From: Verrucomicrobiia bacterium
GTDB taxonomy: Bacteria; Verrucomicrobiota; Verrucomicrobiia; Limisphaerales; UBA11358
NCBI GenBank assembly: GCA_031290985.1
Contig: JARLJW010000043.1
Span: 62,001 to 126,000 of the forward strand
Reading direction: 5' to 3'
Length of the DNA stretch: 64,000 nucleotides
Shown here piece by piece: positions 44,643-53,042 of this stretch. The position numbers and the translations under genes were made by a program. Below the pieces are notes generated by a model, which saw nothing but the letters and a program-made list of their open reading frames with translations, made no database searches and had not been told where the DNA came from. Within the stretch, counting starts at the first letter, position 1; every line of letters starts with the position of its first letter.

Positions 44643-45077
44643 ATGACACCAGCAGCATTCAATCGGATCGAGCAAGAGTTTGGCGTCACCTTGCCGGATT
44701 GGTATCGCCGGCAACTCCTGAAATATCCGTTCATCAAGGGAGACGATGCGTTGTATGCGGACGAAGCGGGCATCGTTCGCGCCAACCAGGAGTTGCGCCG
44801 GGACGGGTGGTTTGGCTTTCCCTGGCCCCGGGAGTTTTTTGTCATTGGTGACACCGGGTGCGGCGATTATTTTTTTATCGTGCCCGCGACCGGCGACCAG
44901 CGCATTTTCATTGCCGACCATGAGGGCGGTCCGGCCCCGGCCATCGACCACCTCGGCGAGATGGTTCAGGCGGAGACGATTGAGCAATATGTCAGCGAGA
45001 CGCTGGAGTTTATTCGGGAGGTAGAGAAAAGGGCCGAGCGCCGCCAAAACAAGAAATGGTGGCAGTTTTGGATCTGA
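44643..45077 (+). CDS. SMI1/KNR4-family protein
   Basis: The 144-aa protein fits the SMI1/KNR4 (SUKH) fold: IEQEFGVTLPDWYRRQLLKYPF, DEAGIVRANQELR, FFVIGDTGCGDYFFIVPATGD and IFIADHEGG. Members serve as immunity proteins against polymorphic toxins or as general interaction modules. No toxin gene is adjacent, so here it is a stand-alone orphan in the cassette-like region. Confidence 0.85.
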   Translation: MTPAAFNRIEQEFGVTLPDWYRRQLLKYPFIKGDDALYADEAGIVRANQELRRDGWFGFPWPREFFVIGDTGCGDYFFIVPATGDQRIFIADHEGGPAPAIDHLGEMVQAETIEQYVSETLEFIREVEKRAERRQNKKWWQFWI

Positions 45078-45307
45078 CGCCGGATCCTAGAGGAGCGACT
45101 TCGTGGAACTGATCTTTGAGGCGTGCGTTGGGGTTCGTCACCAGCTTTCCCAGCGGAGCGCGGCCGTGTTTGCTGCGGCAGCTTGCGGTGTCACAAGCCC
45201 GATAATTTTCTGCTAGACAACGTGTTTCGTCAGGAATACACCTTTTATATGGTACCGGATAGACTGCAATAGCCGCTGTCCATTATCTGTTAGGCCATAT
45301 CGAGCGC
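45078..45307. other. Intergenic spacer ending in GTTAGGC
   Basis: No gene. It ends with CTGTTAGGCC (GTTAGGC at 45289-45295), 12 bases before the next start. A clear partner GCCTAAC is missing at its left end, though an internal hairpin-like TGCTGCGGCAGC is visible. Confidence 0.45.
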
Positions 45308-45553
45308 ATGAGGCGATTGCTACCGCATTTTTTTTGGTTGAGTGGAATAGGAGTCTTTGTTTTTGCATCTTATACCACGATTAACGGCACTCCGGCTTAC
45401 GAGCACATGACACCAGAGCAGGAAGCATTGTATTCAAGGGGACTTTTGCTGAACGACATCGGAGCTGGTCTGATTCTCATTGGACTAACTTGGATATTGG
45501 TTCGTTTTTTGAAACGCTTGCGCAAAAGAAATTTAAATGACCATGTGGCCTAA
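45308..45553 (+). CDS. Small membrane protein
   Basis: The 81-aa protein has two hydrophobic segments (HFFWLSGIGVFVFAS and DIGAGLILIGLTWILVRFL) and a basic end. Its TAA stop lies inside GGCCTAACC, the left end of the next repeat, as is common for integron cassette genes. It is preceded by GTTAGGC. No known family. Confidence 0.7.
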   Translation: MRRLLPHFFWLSGIGVFVFASYTTINGTPAYEHMTPEQEALYSRGLLLNDIGAGLILIGLTWILVRFLKRLRKRNLNDHVA

Positions 45554-45618
45554 CCAGAAGTCACCGGAGCCAACCGCCGCTGGCGTCCCGCCGTCGCGGG
45601 ATTTTTACGTCCAGGCAC
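45545..45618 (+). repeat. attC-like repeat between cassette genes
   Basis: It starts GTGGCCTAACCAGAAGTC and ends TACGTCCAGGCAC, whose complement GTGCCTGGACGTA mirrors the start. The internal motif is GGAGCCAACCGCCGCTGG. The left core includes the stop codon of the upstream gene. Confidence 0.65.
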
Positions 45619-45626
45619 TCGATACT

Positions 45627-46073
45627 ATGAAACCATTTATCACCATTGTTTGCTTGATGGTCTTTTGGGTTGAGACCGGAGTTTGCGCTCAACCGGACGG
45701 ATTCACATCCCACCTTCAGACACGTCAAGGCAGTTACACCTGGCAGATCAGCCCTGACCAGTTCCACGCCACGCCGGAGTGGGTTTCAGAAGCACAGCCG
45801 ATTCCACTTTCTTTGGATAAGGCATGCCAACTGGGCAGGGCTTGGATGGAGAAGCATGGCCTGACCGGGTTTGGTTTGGAGGAAGCCAAGTTGTGGCGTT
45901 ATCCTGACGCCATCAGCATTTACATTGCGCACGGCAAGACCGAGCGACGGTTTTATTATCAGCTTACTTACCGTTCCGAATCGCCGGCCATGGATTTGAT
46001 GTATGTTTATGTGCTGCTGGACGGCACGGTCGTTGAGCCGAAGCTGACCCCAACACCAGATAAGAAACCATGA
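45627..46073 (+). CDS. Small secreted protein, unknown function
   Basis: ATG 45627, nine bases after the repeat, begins a signal peptide (MKPFITIVCLMVFWVETGVCA). The 148-aa product contains LDKACQLGRAWMEKHGLTGFG and RRFYYQLTYRSESPAMDLMYVYVLLDG, suggesting a small alpha/beta fold. No family recognised. Repeat 46078-46212 follows four bases after its stop. Confidence 0.75.
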   Translation: MKPFITIVCLMVFWVETGVCAQPDGFTSHLQTRQGSYTWQISPDQFHATPEWVSEAQPIPLSLDKACQLGRAWMEKHGLTGFGLEEAKLWRYPDAISIYIAHGKTERRFYYQLTYRSESPAMDLMYVYVLLDGTVVEPKLTPTPDKKP

Positions 46074-46077
46074 GACC

Positions 46078-46212
46078 GTGGCCTGACCAGAAGTCGCCGG
46101 AGCATCTAACCGCCGTTGGCGCTGATGGCCACCCTGCCACGGTTTCCGCTGTCGCGGTTCACGCCGTGAGTCGGCGGTGTCCCGTAGCCGCGGGATTTCC
46201 ACGTTAGATCAC
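46078..46212 (+). repeat. Longest attC-like repeat copy
   Basis: It starts GTGGCCTGACCAGAAGTC and ends CACGTTAGATCAC, which is inversely related to the start. Internal blocks are AACCGCCGTTGGCGC, CCGCTGTCGCGGTTCACGCC and GTCGGCGGTGTCCCG. The next gene starts 11 bases later. About 135 bp, within attC length range. Confidence 0.65.
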
Positions 46213-46223
46213 TTGACCACGCC

Positions 46224-46718
46224 ATGAGCAAGCACATCAAAACGGTTTTTGTCGTTTTGGTTTCCTTGGTGGCGCTGCTGGTGATCGCTTTCCTCCTTAA
46301 GCCTGATGTCATCCCTTTCTTCGCGATGCAGGCCGACAGCATTCTACACGCTGGCACTTGGGAAGATGACCCAAAGAACTGGTATCGTGCTTTCAATGAA
46401 GAACAACCCGCACAGGTCAAAGTCATTCACTCAAAGTATTGGAGGTCGAATCATTTCACCTACGAGTTCTTTTATTACTTTGAGGTGGAGGCCACTCCCG
46501 CATGGAGAGATGCTTTCTTGAGGAAGCGAGGCCTCGCTTTGGTGTCCCCTTCGTCCGCCAGGAGCTTTCGCACTAACACCCATTCCGATGACACTCCCAA
46601 TTGGTTTGCGCCTCAGCCGGTTGACATTTACGACGTGTGGGATAAAGCGGGATATTTTGGCTCGGTTTGGATTAACAAGACCAACGGACACATCTTCTTT
46701 TATGATGAGCAGGTTTGA
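46224..46718 (+). CDS. Small membrane-anchored protein, unknown function
   Basis: The 164-aa protein has one N-terminal helix (TVFVVLVSLVALLVIAFLL) and an aromatic-rich extracytoplasmic part (WEDDPKNWYRAFNEEQP, HFTYEFFYYFEVEATPAW, VDIYDVWDKAGYFGSVWINK). No known family. It is the last gene of the run of small repeat-separated genes; no repeat follows it. Confidence 0.75.
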   Translation: MSKHIKTVFVVLVSLVALLVIAFLLKPDVIPFFAMQADSILHAGTWEDDPKNWYRAFNEEQPAQVKVIHSKYWRSNHFTYEFFYYFEVEATPAWRDAFLRKRGLALVSPSSARSFRTNTHSDDTPNWFAPQPVDIYDVWDKAGYFGSVWINKTNGHIFFYDEQV

Positions 46719-46902
46719 TCTCACTGTGCCAATAGAGCCGCAGTCTAGCTAGAGGCTGCACTTCCATTTCCATCAGCCGTTCACAACCCCGCTTGTGGCC
46801 AGACTTCTATTAAACGGGTTATGCGCTTTCACGCATGACGAAACCCGGTTGCCAAAATGGGCAGCACGTTTCGTCCACAGAAGGAAAAATCGCGGGGAAA
46901 AA

Positions 46903-46979
46903 TGGCGGGAGTGGCGGGGCTCGAACCCGTAACCTCTGCCGTGACAGGGCAGCGCTCTAACCAATTGAGCTACACCCCC
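46903..46979 (-). tRNA. tRNA-Asp (anticodon GUC)
   Basis: The 77-nt cloverleaf includes an encoded CCA. The acceptor is GGGGGTG/CACTCCC with discriminator G; the D stem is GCTC/GAGC; the anticodon arm is CTGCC-CTGTCAC-GGCAG with anticodon GTC; the T loop is TTCGAGC. Confidence 0.95.
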
Positions 46980-47256
46980 GCGAAGGGGGACGTGACATTA
47001 GAGAATGTTCCGCTCCGCGTCAAGTTTTGCTTGGGGAGTTTTTTGAGAAAATTGTGATTAATATTAAAATCCGGGCAGCAGACGCCAAGGAGGTGGGGGT
47101 GGGGAACCCCGCTGAAGAAACGTACTGCTACCCGAATGCCCAATGTTACAGTGTGGAAACACTTTGTCAATACGGTAGTTGTTTTCCAGCGGTTTACGCC
47201 CGCAAAAAGCCATTTTCCCGCCTTTACCCGCCGGGCTTTTCCCTTAAAGTTGCAGG
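46980..47256. other. Intergenic region upstream of the sensor kinase
   Basis: No gene supported. It contains AT-rich patches (TTGTGATTAATATTAAAATC) and a pyrimidine-rich stretch before the GTG start of the kinase. Confidence 0.45.
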
Positions 47257-48351
47257 GTGATCCCGCTGGAAACCATCCCGCTGTTCCGAAATCTGAACCC
47301 CGCCGAGTTCCAGGCGCTCCGGATGATCACCCAGGAACGGCATTTTGCCGCCGGACAGGACATTTTCCTCGAAGGCGCTCCCGGCGACGGCGTGTATTTC
47401 GTGAAAGACGGGCTGGTGGAGATCTCGGCCGGCCAGGGCCAGCGGCACGTTTTTTCCCGGCTGGGCCCGGGGGAGATCTTCGGCGAAATGTCGATCATCG
47501 AGCATCGTCCGCGCTCGGCCAACGCCACGGCGGCGCAGGATTCCGAGGTCTATTTTCTGCCGCGCGGCGAGATGCTGCCCTTCATCCAGCGTTCACCGGG
47601 GCTGGCGTTCGCCCTGCTCCAGCAGATCAGCCACCGGCTGCGCGAGTTCAACCAGCTCCATCTGCGCGAACTCGTCCAGGCGGAAAGCCTCGCGGTCATC
47701 GGCAAGTTCGCCCAAGGCATCGTGCATGACCTGAAAAATCCCCTGAGCATCATCAGCCTTTCGTCCGAGATGTTCGACATGCCGGGCATCAACCTGGAGA
47801 TCCGCGCCAAGGCGCAGATCCGCATCCGCAAACAGGTCGAACGCATCAGCGACATGGTCAGCGACATCCTCATTTTCACGCAGGGCGAACAGAAGGCGGC
47901 CGCGCTCAAGCCGGGCGATTTCCGCACCTTCATGCTGGAACTCATCGGCGACCTGCGTTCCGAGGCGGAGCTGCGGGACTCGCAGATCGAGATGGAAAAT
48001 GTCCCGCCGGCCGGCACGGTGCTGTTCGATCCGCGCAGCCTGAGCCGCGTTTTCTTCAACCTCGTGGGCAACGCCACGGACATCATGTTGAACGGCGGGA
48101 AGATTTTCCTGCGCTTCGCGTCGGACGGCCGGGAAATCACCACGGAGATCGAGGACACCGGGCCGGGCATCGCCCCGGAGATCGCGGACCGGCTGTTCCA
48201 GCCCTTTGCCACGCATGGCAAGACCAAGGGCACCGGCCTGGGGCTGTCCATCTGCAAAAAAATCGTCGAGGATCATGGCGGCCGGATTTCCGTGCGCGGG
48301 GAGCCGGGACGCGGCGCGATTTTCTCCTTCACGCTGCCGTTGGCAAAATGA
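47257..48351 (+). CDS. Cyclic-nucleotide-binding-domain sensor histidine kinase
   Basis: GTG 47257 (AGGG just upstream) gives 364 aa. Residues about 8-125 are a cNMP-binding/Crp-type domain (FAAGQDIFLEGAPGDGVYFV, GPGEIFGEMSIIEHRPRSA with the phosphate-binding cassette). A HisKA follows (His in GIVHDLKNPLSIISL) and then a HATPase (NLVGNATDIM, DTGPGIAPE, GTGLGLSICKKIV). It has no membrane segment, so it senses in the cytoplasm. No response regulator lies nearby, hence an orphan kinase. mutL follows 26 bases later on the same strand. Confidence 0.93.
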   Translation: MIPLETIPLFRNLNPAEFQALRMITQERHFAAGQDIFLEGAPGDGVYFVKDGLVEISAGQGQRHVFSRLGPGEIFGEMSIIEHRPRSANATAAQDSEVYFLPRGEMLPFIQRSPGLAFALLQQISHRLREFNQLHLRELVQAESLAVIGKFAQGIVHDLKNPLSIISLSSEMFDMPGINLEIRAKAQIRIRKQVERISDMVSDILIFTQGEQKAAALKPGDFRTFMLELIGDLRSEAELRDSQIEMENVPPAGTVLFDPRSLSRVFFNLVGNATDIMLNGGKIFLRFASDGREITTEIEDTGPGIAPEIADRLFQPFATHGKTKGTGLGLSICKKIVEDHGGRISVRGEPGRGAIFSFTLPLAK

Positions 48352-48377
48352 CCGCCGCCGCTTAGAATGTCCCCGAC

Positions 48378-50372
48378 GTGAACCGCATCCGCCTTCTCTC
48401 TGAACAGGTCGCCAACCAGATCGCCGCCGGCGAAGTGGTGGAGCGCCCGGCCAGCGTGGTGAAGGAGCTCGTCGAGAACTCCCTCGATGCCGAGGCCGGC
48501 AAGATCACCGTGGAGATCGGCGCGGGCGGGCGCAGCCTCATCCGCATCACCGACGACGGCTTTGGCATGAGCCGGGACGACGCCCTGCTCTCGCTCGAAC
48601 GCCACGCCACCAGCAAGATCGAGCGCGCCGAGGACCTGGCGTCCATTTCGACGATGGGATTTCGCGGCGAGGCGCTGCCGAGCATCGCCAGCGTCAGCCG
48701 GTTCATCCTGGCGACCCGTGAACGGGAAAACACCTCACCCGAAGGCACGCAAATCACCGTGAACGGCGGCACGATCGCCGAGGTGCGGGCCGCCGGCAGC
48801 GCGCCCGGCACGAGCATCGAGGTGCGGCAGCTTTTCTACAACCTCCCCGCGCGGCGGAAATTTTTGCGCACGGAGGAGACCGAGGCGGCGCACATCCAGC
48901 ATTATCTCACGCTGGCCGCGCTCGCGCATCCGGCGGTGGCCTTCACCTTCATCAAGGACGGGCGCAACATCTGGCAGCTCCCGGCCCAAAAATCCGGCGC
49001 GGCCGTCTCCAGCCGCATTGAGGCCCTCCGCGAACGGCTCCGCGCCCTGCTGGGCGATGAAAAATTGCTGCCGGTCAATTTCTCCGTCGCGCTCGAAGAT
49101 GATCCTTACCAGCCGGTGCCCGGTGAATCGGACATCTTTGAGAACGCCCTGCCGGAAAAGCCCGCGCTGCCGGAGCCCAAATCCCAGTTGCGGGTGTGGG
49201 GGTTGATCGGCTCGCCCGGCGTTTCGCGCGCGACCCGCGAAAGCCAGTTCACCTTCGTCAACCGGCGGCCCGTGGAAAATCGCGGCATCAATTATGCCCT
49301 GATTGAAGGCTATCATAATTCGCTGATGAAGGGCCGTTACCCGGTCTGCTGCCTGTTCCTCGAGATCGACCCGGCGGCGGTGGATGTGAACATCCATCCA
49401 TCCAAGCGAGAGGTGAAATTCCGCCGCGAATTCGAGATCCGCCGGCACGTGGCCCAGGCCGTCCACGAAACCCTGCTCGCCTATCACGGCGAACCGGCGC
49501 GGCCGCAGCCGGCTCCCACGACGGCCCCGCCGCCCAGCCCGCCGGTGGAATTAAAATTTACGCCGGAACCCGCCACGCCCGCACTGCCGCAGTTTCCGGA
49601 AACGCTGAAACCACCGGGGGAAGCGCCGCCGCCGTCTCCCCGGCAAACCCCTTTAAAAATGGGCTTTGCGCCGCCAGCCTCGGCGGCTCCGGCGGCCACC
49701 GCGCAAAAAAATCCCGCCGCCGCCTTTCATCCGCCCGCCGCGCCCCAGCCCGCGCCGCCGCCGGCCGGCGGGGTCACGCCGTTGCTGGAAGTGCCGCTGC
49801 GCATGGTCGGCGTCATCGGCCGGCTGTATGTCGTGCTGGAATCGGACCGCGGGCTGGTGCTGCTGGACCAGCACGCGGCGCATGAACGGATTTTGTTCGA
49901 GCAGATGATGGCGCGCATCGAGTCCAACGCCGCCGCGCCGTCGCAAAAATTGCTGCTGCCGGAGACGATCGAGCTGCCGCCGCGCGACGCCCAGTTTTTG
50001 CGCGAGCAGCTTGCCGCCCTCACGCGGCTCGGGGTGGGCTTGAATGAATTCGGCGAGCGGACCTTTCTGCTCGACGCCCTGCCGCCGTTCGTGAAGGTGC
50101 CGGACACGCGGCGGTTCGTGTTCGACCTGGTGGATGAGCTGCGCGCCGCCGGGCGCGAGGTCAACCTCGCGCGGCTGGGCGAACACACCGTGGCCAAGAC
50201 CGTCTGCCGCCATGCGGTCAAGGCCAACGACCCGCTGGGCGGGCCGGAGCTGGAAAATCTCGTGGCCGACCTGCGCCGCTGCGCGATGCCTTACACCTGC
50301 CCGCACGGCCGGCCGACGTTGATCGAGATGAACTACCGCGAGCTGGAGAAAAAGTTCGGCCGTTCGCAATAA
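48378..50372 (+). CDS. mutL: DNA mismatch repair protein MutL
   Basis: The 664-aa protein (GTG start 48378) has the GHKL ATPase domain (IAAGEVVERPASVVKELVEN, DDGFGMSRDDA, GFRGEALPSIASV) and the C-terminal endonuclease/dimerisation domain. The latter holds DQHAAHERILFE (Asp497) and CPHGRPT. The DQHA(X)2E(X)4E metal site is present, so this is the nicking type of MutL and not the E. coli type. A long Pro/Ala-rich linker (about 375-470) joins the domains. It matches MutS-marked mismatches to strand incision. mutS is not in the window. Confidence 0.97.
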   Translation: MNRIRLLSEQVANQIAAGEVVERPASVVKELVENSLDAEAGKITVEIGAGGRSLIRITDDGFGMSRDDALLSLERHATSKIERAEDLASISTMGFRGEALPSIASVSRFILATRERENTSPEGTQITVNGGTIAEVRAAGSAPGTSIEVRQLFYNLPARRKFLRTEETEAAHIQHYLTLAALAHPAVAFTFIKDGRNIWQLPAQKSGAAVSSRIEALRERLRALLGDEKLLPVNFSVALEDDPYQPVPGESDIFENALPEKPALPEPKSQLRVWGLIGSPGVSRATRESQFTFVNRRPVENRGINYALIEGYHNSLMKGRYPVCCLFLEIDPAAVDVNIHPSKREVKFRREFEIRRHVAQAVHETLLAYHGEPARPQPAPTTAPPPSPPVELKFTPEPATPALPQFPETLKPPGEAPPPSPRQTPLKMGFAPPASAAPAATAQKNPAAAFHPPAAPQPAPPPAGGVTPLLEVPLRMVGVIGRLYVVLESDRGLVLLDQHAAHERILFEQMMARIESNAAAPSQKLLLPETIELPPRDAQFLREQLAALTRLGVGLNEFGERTFLLDALPPFVKVPDTRRFVFDLVDELRAAGREVNLARLGEHTVAKTVCRHAVKANDPLGGPELENLVADLRRCAMPYTCPHGRPTLIEMNYRELEKKFGRSQ

Positions 50373-50381
50373 CCCCGGACC

Positions 50382-50822
50382 ATGCGCAAATCCCTGCTTA
50401 AAATTCTAATGGGCCTGGTGGGCGCAATTTTAGGCTACGCCATCGTCAGCGCCGTGTATGAGTTTCGGCACACCCAAACCCCGCCGGATGCGCGCCTCGC
50501 ACTGAATGCGCGCCTCGCGCGGGTGGCGGCGAACATGAACGAGCGGCTGCCGCTGCTGGCGGATCCGGAAACGCGCCTGGACAAGGTGACCGCCGGCCCG
50601 GGAGCGCAATTGACCTATGCCTTCACCCTCCCCAACCGGGACAAGGGCACGCTCGACCTGCCGGCCTTTGAAAAAGCCATCCGGCAGAACCTCATCAACA
50701 ATTACCAGACCAACAGCTCGCTGGCGGAGCTGCGCGCCGCCCAGGTAAAGCTGGACTACCAGTACAAGGACAAGAACGGCCAATTCATTTCCGAGATTGC
50801 GGTGACCCCGAAAGATTTTTAG
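50382..50822 (+). CDS. Membrane-anchored protein, unknown function
   Basis: The 146-aa protein has one N-terminal helix (LKILMGLVGAILGYAIVSAV) and a soluble part (LTYAFTLPNRDKGTLDLPAFEKAIRQNLINNY, VKLDYQYKDKNGQFISEI). It sits 9 bases after mutL and 6 bases before a zinc-ribbon gene, so probably one transcript. Family function unknown. Confidence 0.8.
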   Translation: MRKSLLKILMGLVGAILGYAIVSAVYEFRHTQTPPDARLALNARLARVAANMNERLPLLADPETRLDKVTAGPGAQLTYAFTLPNRDKGTLDLPAFEKAIRQNLINNYQTNSSLAELRAAQVKLDYQYKDKNGQFISEIAVTPKDF

Positions 50823-50828
50823 CGAACC

Positions 50829-51020
50829 ATGCCCGACCCGGCTGAACCCGACCAACCCCGTCCGGAAGAAACCTGTCCCCTGCCCCCGGCGGACGGGACC
50901 GGCGAGCATTGGCGGTATTGCCTGCAATGCGGCCACGAGCTGATCAACGAAAAGTGCAAGCTCCGCTGTCCGCGCTGCCATTATTTCATGAGCTGCTCGG
51001 ATTTTGATTTCGCCGGGTGA
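50829..51020 (+). CDS. Small zinc-ribbon protein
   Basis: The 63-aa protein contains YCLQCGHELINEKCKLRCPRCHYFMSC: two CxxC pairs plus extra cysteines, typical of a rubredoxin/zinc-ribbon fold. It may bind nucleic acid or protein; no further hint. Short gap to the preceding gene. Confidence 0.8.
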   Translation: MPDPAEPDQPRPEETCPLPPADGTGEHWRYCLQCGHELINEKCKLRCPRCHYFMSCSDFDFAG

Positions 51021-51116
51021 GGCTTCCCTGCCGGGGCAGGCTGGACGAGGTTTTACCTACAGAAAATTTCCATCTGGCCGATGATAAGTGGAACCTTATT
51101 GCGCCATTTTAACGCC

Positions 51117-51596
51117 ATGTCCGAGAAAGTTTTCTTTTATATATACACGAGCACGGCCTGCAAGCCATTCAGCCAGGCTGAGTTGTGCGACCTGCTGGCC
51201 GTCAGCCGCGAGAAAAACGCCCGGAGCGGCTTGAGCGGCATGCTGTTGTACAAGTTCGGCGATTTCATGCAGATGTTGGAAGGCTCCGAACCGGCGGTGC
51301 GGTCATTGGTGAAAACCATCCAAGCGGACCCGCGCCATGACAACATGGTGAAGCTGCTCGAGGGATATACGAATGAACGCCAGTTCCCCGGCTGGTACAT
51401 GGGATTTTATAATCTCGATACCGAGGCGGTCCGGAGGCTGCCCGGTTACACGGATTTCATCAATACACCATTGTCCACCGGCCTGTCCGCGGATCCAACC
51501 GCGTGTCAGCGGCTGCTGGAAATTTTCAAAGAGCAACGTGCGGAGCTGGGTTCACCCTTAAAAGCCGGGAGTCACTTTTCGGTGAGCATAGCGTGA
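51117..51596 (+). CDS. BLUF-domain blue-light receptor
   Basis: ATG 51117 gives 159 aa with the BLUF fold starting at once: FFYIYTSTACKPFSQAEL (flavin Tyr), SREKNARSGLSGMLLYKFGDFMQMLEG (Asn and the essential Gln in FMQMLEG), HDNMVKLLEGYTNERQFPGWYMGF. It binds FAD and signals blue light by hydrogen-bond switching around the flavin. No output domain is fused, so it must act through a partner; none is evident in the neighbourhood. Confidence 0.92.
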   Translation: MSEKVFFYIYTSTACKPFSQAELCDLLAVSREKNARSGLSGMLLYKFGDFMQMLEGSEPAVRSLVKTIQADPRHDNMVKLLEGYTNERQFPGWYMGFYNLDTEAVRRLPGYTDFINTPLSTGLSADPTACQRLLEIFKEQRAELGSPLKAGSHFSVSIA

Positions 51597-51720
51597 GACG
51601 GGGCGGGCCTGCGGCTGGTTCACGAACCGCCCGGACTTCGATTTCGCCGGCTGACCGGCCCGGCTTTGACGAATTTCATTCGTGCCAATTTATGAAATTT
51701 GTGGCAAGCTTTCCACGCCC

Positions 51721-52335
51721 ATGAACGAGTGGAACATCCAGTCCCGTGCGCACGCCTGCGAGGCGTGCACCCAGCCGTTTGCCGACCAGCAGCCGTATCA
51801 CACCGTGCTGTTTGAGGAAGGCAAGGAACTGCGCCGTTCGGACATCTGCGAGCCGTGCGCGCAAAAGGCCGTCGACGGACGCCAGCACAAGGGCTTCATT
51901 TCCCAATGGCACGGCATCTACGAGATGCCGCCCGCGCAACCCGTCGAGGCCATCCAGAAGGACACCGCCGAGACCATTCTCCGCAAGCTCGTGGAGCTGA
52001 ATGATCCGCGTTACGCCGCCGCCGGCTACATCCTCGCGGTCATGCTCGAACGCAAGCGCATCCTCCGCGTGAAGGAGCAGATCAAGCGCGACGGCCAGCG
52101 GATCTTCATCTACGAGCAGCCCAAGACCGGCGACATCTTCACCATCGCCGACCCGGGCCTGCACCTCGACCAACTGGAGCAGGTCCAGCACGATGTGGCG
52201 TCCTTGTTGGAACATGGCTTGAATCCGCCACCGCCGCCGGAAACACCCGTGGCCGAAACTGAAACTGAAACTGAAACTGAAACTGAAACCGAAACCGCAC
52301 CGCAACCCGATGAGGAAGCGGCCGCCGCCAGTTGA
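51721..52335 (+). CDS. Hypothetical protein with N-terminal cysteine motifs and TE repeat
   Basis: ATG 51721 gives 204 aa. The N-terminal 45 residues contain two CxxC pairs (HACEACTQPF and DICEPCAQKA), a probable zinc-binding treble clef. A helical part (ETILRKLVELNDPRYAAAGYILAVMLERKRIL) and FIYEQPKTGDIFTIADPGL follow. The tail is PPPPPET and a run of Thr-Glu pairs encoded by a hexanucleotide repeat. Its stop overlaps the RNase III start (TTGA). Possibly translation- or RNA-related by context. Confidence 0.8.
   Translation: MNEWNIQSRAHACEACTQPFADQQPYHTVLFEEGKELRRSDICEPCAQKAVDGRQHKGFISQWHGIYEMPPAQPVEAIQKDTAETILRKLVELNDPRYAAAGYILAVMLERKRILRVKEQIKRDGQRIFIYEQPKTGDIFTIADPGLHLDQLEQVQHDVASLLEHGLNPPPPPETPVAETETETETETETETAPQPDEEAAAAS
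52255..52296 (+). repeat. Hexanucleotide microsatellite (GAAACT)5(GAAACC)2
   Basis: Seven units encode the Thr-Glu run at the C-terminus of the preceding protein. Unit changes preserve the frame. Confidence 0.9.
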
Positions 52336-53042
52336 TTCCCGTGTCTGCGCTTGCTGAACTTCAAACCCGCCTTGGTTATCAGTTCCGCGATGATGGCCTG
52401 CTGCTGCTGGCGCTCACCCACCCATCTATCGCCCACGAGCAAAACGTGCCCACCCCGCACAACCAGCGGCTGGAATTTTTGGGCGATGCCGTGCTGGGCC
52501 TGGTGCTGTCCTCCGCGCTGTATAAAAAATTTCCCGACTCGGACGAGGGCCTGCTCACGAAGTCGCGCGCCAGGCTGGTCAACGCCGGTTCGCTCGCCGC
52601 GCACGGCCGCGCGCTCGGCCTCGGGGCGCACCTGGTCCTGAGCCGGGGCGAGGAGAACACCGGCGGCCGTGAGCGCGCCTCGGCCCTGACGGACGCCTTT
52701 GAATCCCTGCTGGGCGCGATCTTTCTCGACGGCGGCCTGGAGCCCGCGCGGGAATTTATTTTGCGCGAGTTCAACGGGGATTTCAGCGAACTGGAGGTCT
52801 CGACGGCGGGCATCGAAAATCCGAAGGGCGAGCTGCAGGAACTGCTGCAGGCGAAATCGCCGGTGGCGCCCAGCTACGAATTGATTTCCGCCGTCGGCCC
52901 GGACCATGACCGCCAGTTCATCTGCGCCGTGCTGCATGGCGGCGTGGAACTGGCGCGCGGCGCCGGCAAAAGCAAGCGCGCCGCCGAAAGCGAGGCGGCG
53001 GTGGCGGCGTTGAAAATCTTGCGCGCAGCGGCGGGCGGTTAG
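52332..53042 (+). CDS. rnc: Ribonuclease III
   Basis: The 236-aa protein has the RNase III signature NQRLEFLGDAVLGL (Glu48, Asp52) and the second metal-binding pair in LTDAFESLLGAIF (Asp121, Glu124). A dsRNA-binding domain occupies about 165-233 (NPKGELQELLQAK, GAGKSKRAAESEAAVAAL). It cuts double-stranded RNA in rRNA processing. The TTG at 52332 overlaps the previous stop; GTG 52341 is an alternative start that would shorten the protein by 3 residues. Confidence 0.96.
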   Translation: MIPVSALAELQTRLGYQFRDDGLLLLALTHPSIAHEQNVPTPHNQRLEFLGDAVLGLVLSSALYKKFPDSDEGLLTKSRARLVNAGSLAAHGRALGLGAHLVLSRGEENTGGRERASALTDAFESLLGAIFLDGGLEPAREFILREFNGDFSELEVSTAGIENPKGELQELLQAKSPVAPSYELISAVGPDHDRQFICAVLHGGVELARGAGKSKRAAESEAAVAALKILRAAAGG

